Positions 60,374 to 64,000 of a DNA stretch of 64,000 nucleotides are shown here, one piece after another (the first letter of the stretch is position 1; every line of letters begins with the position of its first letter). The stretch covers positions 1-64,000 of the forward strand of contig JAQFVV010013394.1 in the NCBI GenBank assembly GCA_028023455.1, read 5' to 3'. The notes under the pieces were generated by a model. The model had not been told where the DNA came from. It saw only the letters and a program-made list of their open reading frames with translations, and searched no databases. Origin of the DNA: Epiperipatus broadwayi (Eukaryota; Onychophora; Udeonychophora; Euonychophora; Peripatidae). Position numbers and translations under genes: made by a program.

Positions 60374-61540
60374 GTAAATTATCTTTGTAACAGTTTTGAA
60401 CTTGATTGTTCACTGAATAAGTTCATATTATTAGTATTATATATTTGAGAAGCCACAGAATTACGAGCTTGTTAAAATTGTTAGAATTTAATACTACTAC
60501 TGATTTTATTGATTTTTCTGATATTTATTTGTACTGTTTTATGTTATTTTTAGATTCAGCTATGTTTTATATATAATAACTGCTTATTTATAAAGTTTCC
60601 TAAAATATGATAATTATCGTATATCTTTTTAAATGTGAAATCAATAATTATCCAAACAATCATGGATTTTATTTTTTCATCAGAATAGTTGAATGTTGAA
60701 TAATCAGATTATGTTGTTGTAAAAAAAAAAAAATATTCTTTATTGTAGACCTATCTAATATTGCAACATATTAGTGTTTTAAATTTATTTTTTCCAGGTA
60801 AAATCAATACATTAATAACATTAATCCCAATTTTGTCATTTCTATTATTAAAAATTATTATAAATTTATTTTTATGAGATGTTTTTATTAATTAATTAAC
60901 CTTTTCAGATTCCAATTTTTATACTTCTTATGTGAACACTTTATGAGAAGTTATCTATTATAACGGACTGAGAAAATGCTCTTTCACTATCTCTTGGATA
61001 GGGTGCTACCAGGCCATTTGAACCTGGAAAATGTATATGGTAGACAGATACTTTTTGTTAAGATACTACTCTTAATTTTATTGACCATTATGCTCTAGTC
61101 ACTAAGCTCTAAAAGTAGCTGAGATTTATAATATAACTTTTAAAGATATATTTTAAATAAAGAACACAAAATAATCAAATAAACCACTGCCAGTAATTAT
61201 GACACAAACATTTATTTATGCATACCTATGAATTTGAGAGATAAATTAGTATTGCTTTAATATGATACGATTATTATTTTGCATTTTAGTAAGTCAACAC
61301 AGATGGACAGTTTATATAACTTTATTTTAGACTGTTGAGCATGGATAGGCTACATAGACTATGCAAATAAAAAACTTTTCAAAATATTTAATTCCCAGCT
61401 AAAAGATCATAGCCAAATCAATGCTCACTTCCTAATATACAGATAGCATAAAACCATACTGAGAGGAATGTGCATCTGCAGCATGATATTAATTAAAAGA
61501 AATGATCCTTATCCAGTACAGGAAGGTGGGTCTCTCTGGT
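60374..61540. other. unassigned A/T-rich DNA
   Basis: A less A/T-rich patch at about 60965-61050 might be an old short repeat. No family recognised. Confidence 0.4.
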
Positions 61541-61628
61541 GAAAAAATCAATATATATATATATATATATATATGAATAACATTATTGAAAAAATCAATA
61601 TATATATATATATATATATATGAATAAC
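61541..61628. repeat. tandem duplication of a (TA)n-containing unit
   Basis: GAAAAAATCAA-(TA)n-TGAATAACATTA occurs twice in tandem with a period of about 46 bases. Confidence 0.9.
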
Positions 61629-62999
61629 ATTACAAAAAAATGATTCATATGGAGGGAGTGCAGTTCTTGCCATCTTACAGTTTCTATCCATAGAGAAAAA
61701 GTATTTCAATGGCATGGAAAATACATCCATTGCACCATGAAGGCTACACCTTTGTGTCATACATTCATTTGGCATGGTTCCCTGTCAGCTATCATGCTTC
61801 ACATGACATTGATATAAACACCTATACATCCATCCACTATCATTGACTCAACCACAAAACAAATAGTCTGAAATTAAACTCCCTTAAACTAACATAAACT
61901 TTAACAAATCTATGAGCATCTGCCCCCAACTTAAATTTAATAAAATTTAGATAAAAGTAAAAAAAAAGATGGAAATGATTAAATAAAACATTATACATAA
62001 AAATATTAATAACAGATTTAGAATTTTTTTGATATTCAGATAAGAGTTCATTAAAAGTTACTATTAGATTACTAGTTGAAAGTTTAAAATATGATAAGTC
62101 TTTATGATTCCCACAAATTTCAGCAGATTTATGGAAGTTCATTCTAGTGGTCATAGTTGGTTGATTGTCCTTGGAAATGAAGCCATTACATGCTATTCAT
62201 TCTGTCTGGAACAGTCATCAGGGACCACCTCAGCTGGTGCATACCAAATAAACTAAATCTATTGCAAGACTCCTACATCATGGAGCCTGAAATATGGCTG
62301 TCTATCATACATAGATTAATAGTCAGATTAATTACTAAATTTCATTATTTCATCTCTTATAATTTCTGGCCTTCCTTCTCACAAATTCTACAGATCGATC
62401 TAAAATGACCTCACTGATCTTATTACTCCTGATGTTTTCCTTTCTGGTCCATGCACTTGTTGTTGCTTGTATTGGTCAATCTGCTTGAAAGTGGGAAACA
62501 CAAGCTTTAATTTTTACATCTTATATGACTTTACAATCATTTAAGTGCCCCAATGGCTAGTTGTTTTACATTCAATTATAGAACAATTATTTCCATTCAC
62601 TAAAATTTTACATAATTTTTAAATAGAAATTAATCAACATTTTTCTATATTCTTTTACATTTCTTTAACAAAAATATTAAACTATCTTTAGATCTTTATT
62701 TTTCTTTTAAATAATTTTTTTAATAGTTTTTCATCTGTAATATAATATATACTTTAAATAAGTGTTTTAATTTTCTGTTTTTAATAAATCAATTTTGTTT
62801 TAATTTTAAAATAATGTAAAGGCATATGTATCTATATTTGAACAATTTATTTTTACAATTAAATCTTTTTCTGTATAATTATATTTTGATATTTTTTTTA
62901 CATTATTTATGACAAATATAAACTTTCAAATGATAAACATACTACAAGTTAATATTTGAGCTATGTAAAATAAAATAAAATGTAAAATATGGGGTTTAT
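61629..62999. other. unassigned DNA
   Basis: 62160-62500 is less A/T-rich than its surroundings but has no convincing frame. A minus-strand open stretch at 61840-62154 starts MTTRMNFHKSAEICGNHKD and is unrecognised. Confidence 0.4.
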
Positions 63000-63087
63000 G
63001 AGCACAAACATTCACACAACCCACCACTTTCCACTCTTTCTGTCATAATACTGATACACTTGAACAATTATATACCGAAAATATAAA

Positions 63088-63144
63088 TAATCACCAATAT
63101 AAATATTTCATGCTAAACCAGCAATCATCAGTTGGTCCAGATTA
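63088..63144 (-). ncRNA. type I hammerhead-like ribozyme core, best preserved
   Basis: Minus strand: TAATC, bulge TGG, ACCAA, CTGATGA, TTGCT-GGTTT-AGCAT, GAA, ATA-TT-TAT, triplet ATA, TTGGT, GATTA. Both halves of stem I pair perfectly (ACCAA/TTGGT and TAATC/GATTA), stem III has three pairs, and the core boxes are intact. The only deviation from the hammerhead consensus is the U-U first pair of stem II. The bulge in stem I and the GGTTT loop of stem II are where natural hammerheads make their tertiary contact. Confidence 0.68.
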
Positions 63145-63308
63145 CCATCTTTACACATGGCCTTTGAGAATTCCATCATCAAATTTTCAATTGGATGGAT
63201 GGTTGAAGAGTTGGAGTGTGGAGTAGATTGAAGCCTATACATTAAAGTATGAGGATTGTCTATCTTAATATATATCTGAGCACTTATAACATATATGTAC
63301 AGATATAT

Positions 63309-63365
63309 TAATCTGGACCAACTGATGATTGCTGGTTTAGCATGAATTACATATATTGGTGATTA
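63309..63365 (+). ncRNA. type I hammerhead-like core, one core base lost
   Basis: TAATC (63309-63313), TGG, ACCAA, CTGATGA (63322-63328), TTGCT-GGTTT-AGCAT, then GAAT instead of GAAA, a two-pair stem III, ATA, TTGGT, GATTA. Stem I is perfect. The change at position 15.1 breaks its pair with U16.1. Confidence 0.6.
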
Positions 63366-63500
63366 TTATTATCTTTTCGACGTATGTGTTCAAGGGTACA
63401 AGTGTTATAAGATAGAGTGGAGAGTGGTAAGTTATGTGAAAGTCTGTGATCACATACCCTATATATTACATATATAGGCACAGGTATATAATAAGCCTGT

Positions 63501-64000
63501 GTTTCAGGTAATAAAAGGAGTAAACATAGTTTATATCTATAACAAAGGAAATTGGCATTATTAGGCATAAATTAATATATTCAAAAGTTAGTAAAGTGAA
63601 AAATTAAATACTTAAATTCTGATTTTTAAATTCAAAATAAATTTAAAATAAGTTATTATTAAAGAAAAATATATGTGTTAAAATTAAATGTTATATTTAT
63701 TATTATTAAAATTTAAAAAAAAAATCCTTTTAGACATTTGACAGAAGCTATTCTTGTAACCCATTAAAAATTGCTACTGCTTTGCCATAACAAACTTTTT
63801 ATATATTGTCTTTTTACAGTAAATGTTTTCAAATAAAATGAATTTGTGGCCTCATATGATGAAGGTCTAAAATTAGTATTTTACATATATGTTTCATAAA
63901 TAATTCTTAATATGTAAACAAATTATTGCAAATTACCAATAGTTTTTTAAATTAAAAATTGAAAAATTCACTTGAGGTGACACACTTCACAAATTAGCAA
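63501..64000. other. unassigned A/T-rich DNA
   Basis: Nothing recognised. Confidence 0.45.

Larger units (their letters stand above)
63000..63500. mobile_element. inverted dimer of hammerhead repeat (retrozyme-like), copy 3
   Basis: 63000-63158 is the family on the minus strand and 63159-63500 on the plus strand, meeting near ACACATGGCC. The plus arm has the body phrases TTTCAATTGGATGGATGGTTGAAGAG (in two parts) and GAAGCCTATACATTAAAG, shared with the 17 kb copy, and ends ACATATATAGGCACAGG-TATA-TAAGCCTGTG, as that copy's first unit does. Each arm carries its own hammerhead core. No target-site duplication was found. Confidence 0.7.

Overview
This 64 kb window reads as non-coding, repeat-dominated DNA from an animal nuclear genome. 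It is extremely A+T-rich, with very long (TA)n, (TAA)n and (ATCT)n microsatellites. Every recognisable protein domain belongs to a retroelement. I found no host gene, rRNA, convincing tRNA or CRISPR array. The mix of endonuclease-positive Penelope-like elements (PLEs), an RTE-type LINE, LINEs with CCHC-knuckle ORF1 and hammerhead-ribozyme repeats fits an invertebrate metazoan. A mollusc or other lophotrochozoan is a guess only; the species cannot be named from this sequence.

Layout. 1-1.7 kb: PLE reverse-transcriptase fragments in opposite orientations, then an (ATCT)n tract. 2.7-5.5 kb: a broken RTE LINE with endonuclease and RT domains. 5.6-6.6 kb: a PLE 3' end as a head-to-head inverted pair. 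6.9-9.2 kb: a decayed second RTE copy and a 48-base T run. 9.2-9.7 and 10.8-11.3 kb: further PLE GIY-YIG ends. 11.3-30.4 kb: mostly unassigned A/T-rich DNA, with one hammerhead repeat at 16.9-17.4 kb and a promoter-like block with a small ORF at 26.1-26.5 kb. 30.4-31.5 kb: a PLE palindrome. 31.6-33.8 kb: a TG...CA-bounded, LTR-like element set in (TA)n. 33.8-34.2 kb: a tandem duplication. 34.2-44.2 kb: nothing recognisable except small repeats. 44.3-46.1 kb: a PLE end and its 3' tail in opposite orientations. 51.4-54.8 kb: a decayed LINE ORF2 ending in (TAA)n. 55.5-58.6 kb: a LINE with a nearly intact 781-residue ORF1 but almost no ORF2. 59.1-60.4 and 63.0-63.5 kb: inverted dimers of the hammerhead repeat.

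The most interesting system is a family of roughly 450-485 bp repeats at 16.9, 59.1-60.4 and 63.0 kb, with a decayed copy at 46.1 kb. Its copies carry a type I hammerhead-like ribozyme core: CTGATGA, a stem II hairpin, GAAA, a 3-bp stem III, an ATA cleavage triplet and a two-part stem I. Copies are partly tandem and repeatedly joined head to head; the best one is flanked by a perfect 13-bp target-site duplication. These are the traits of retrozymes, non-autonomous retroelements thought to move through circular RNA. PLEs, which are known to carry hammerheads and are plausible mobilisers, are present here, and their copies are also mostly head-to-head inverted pairs.
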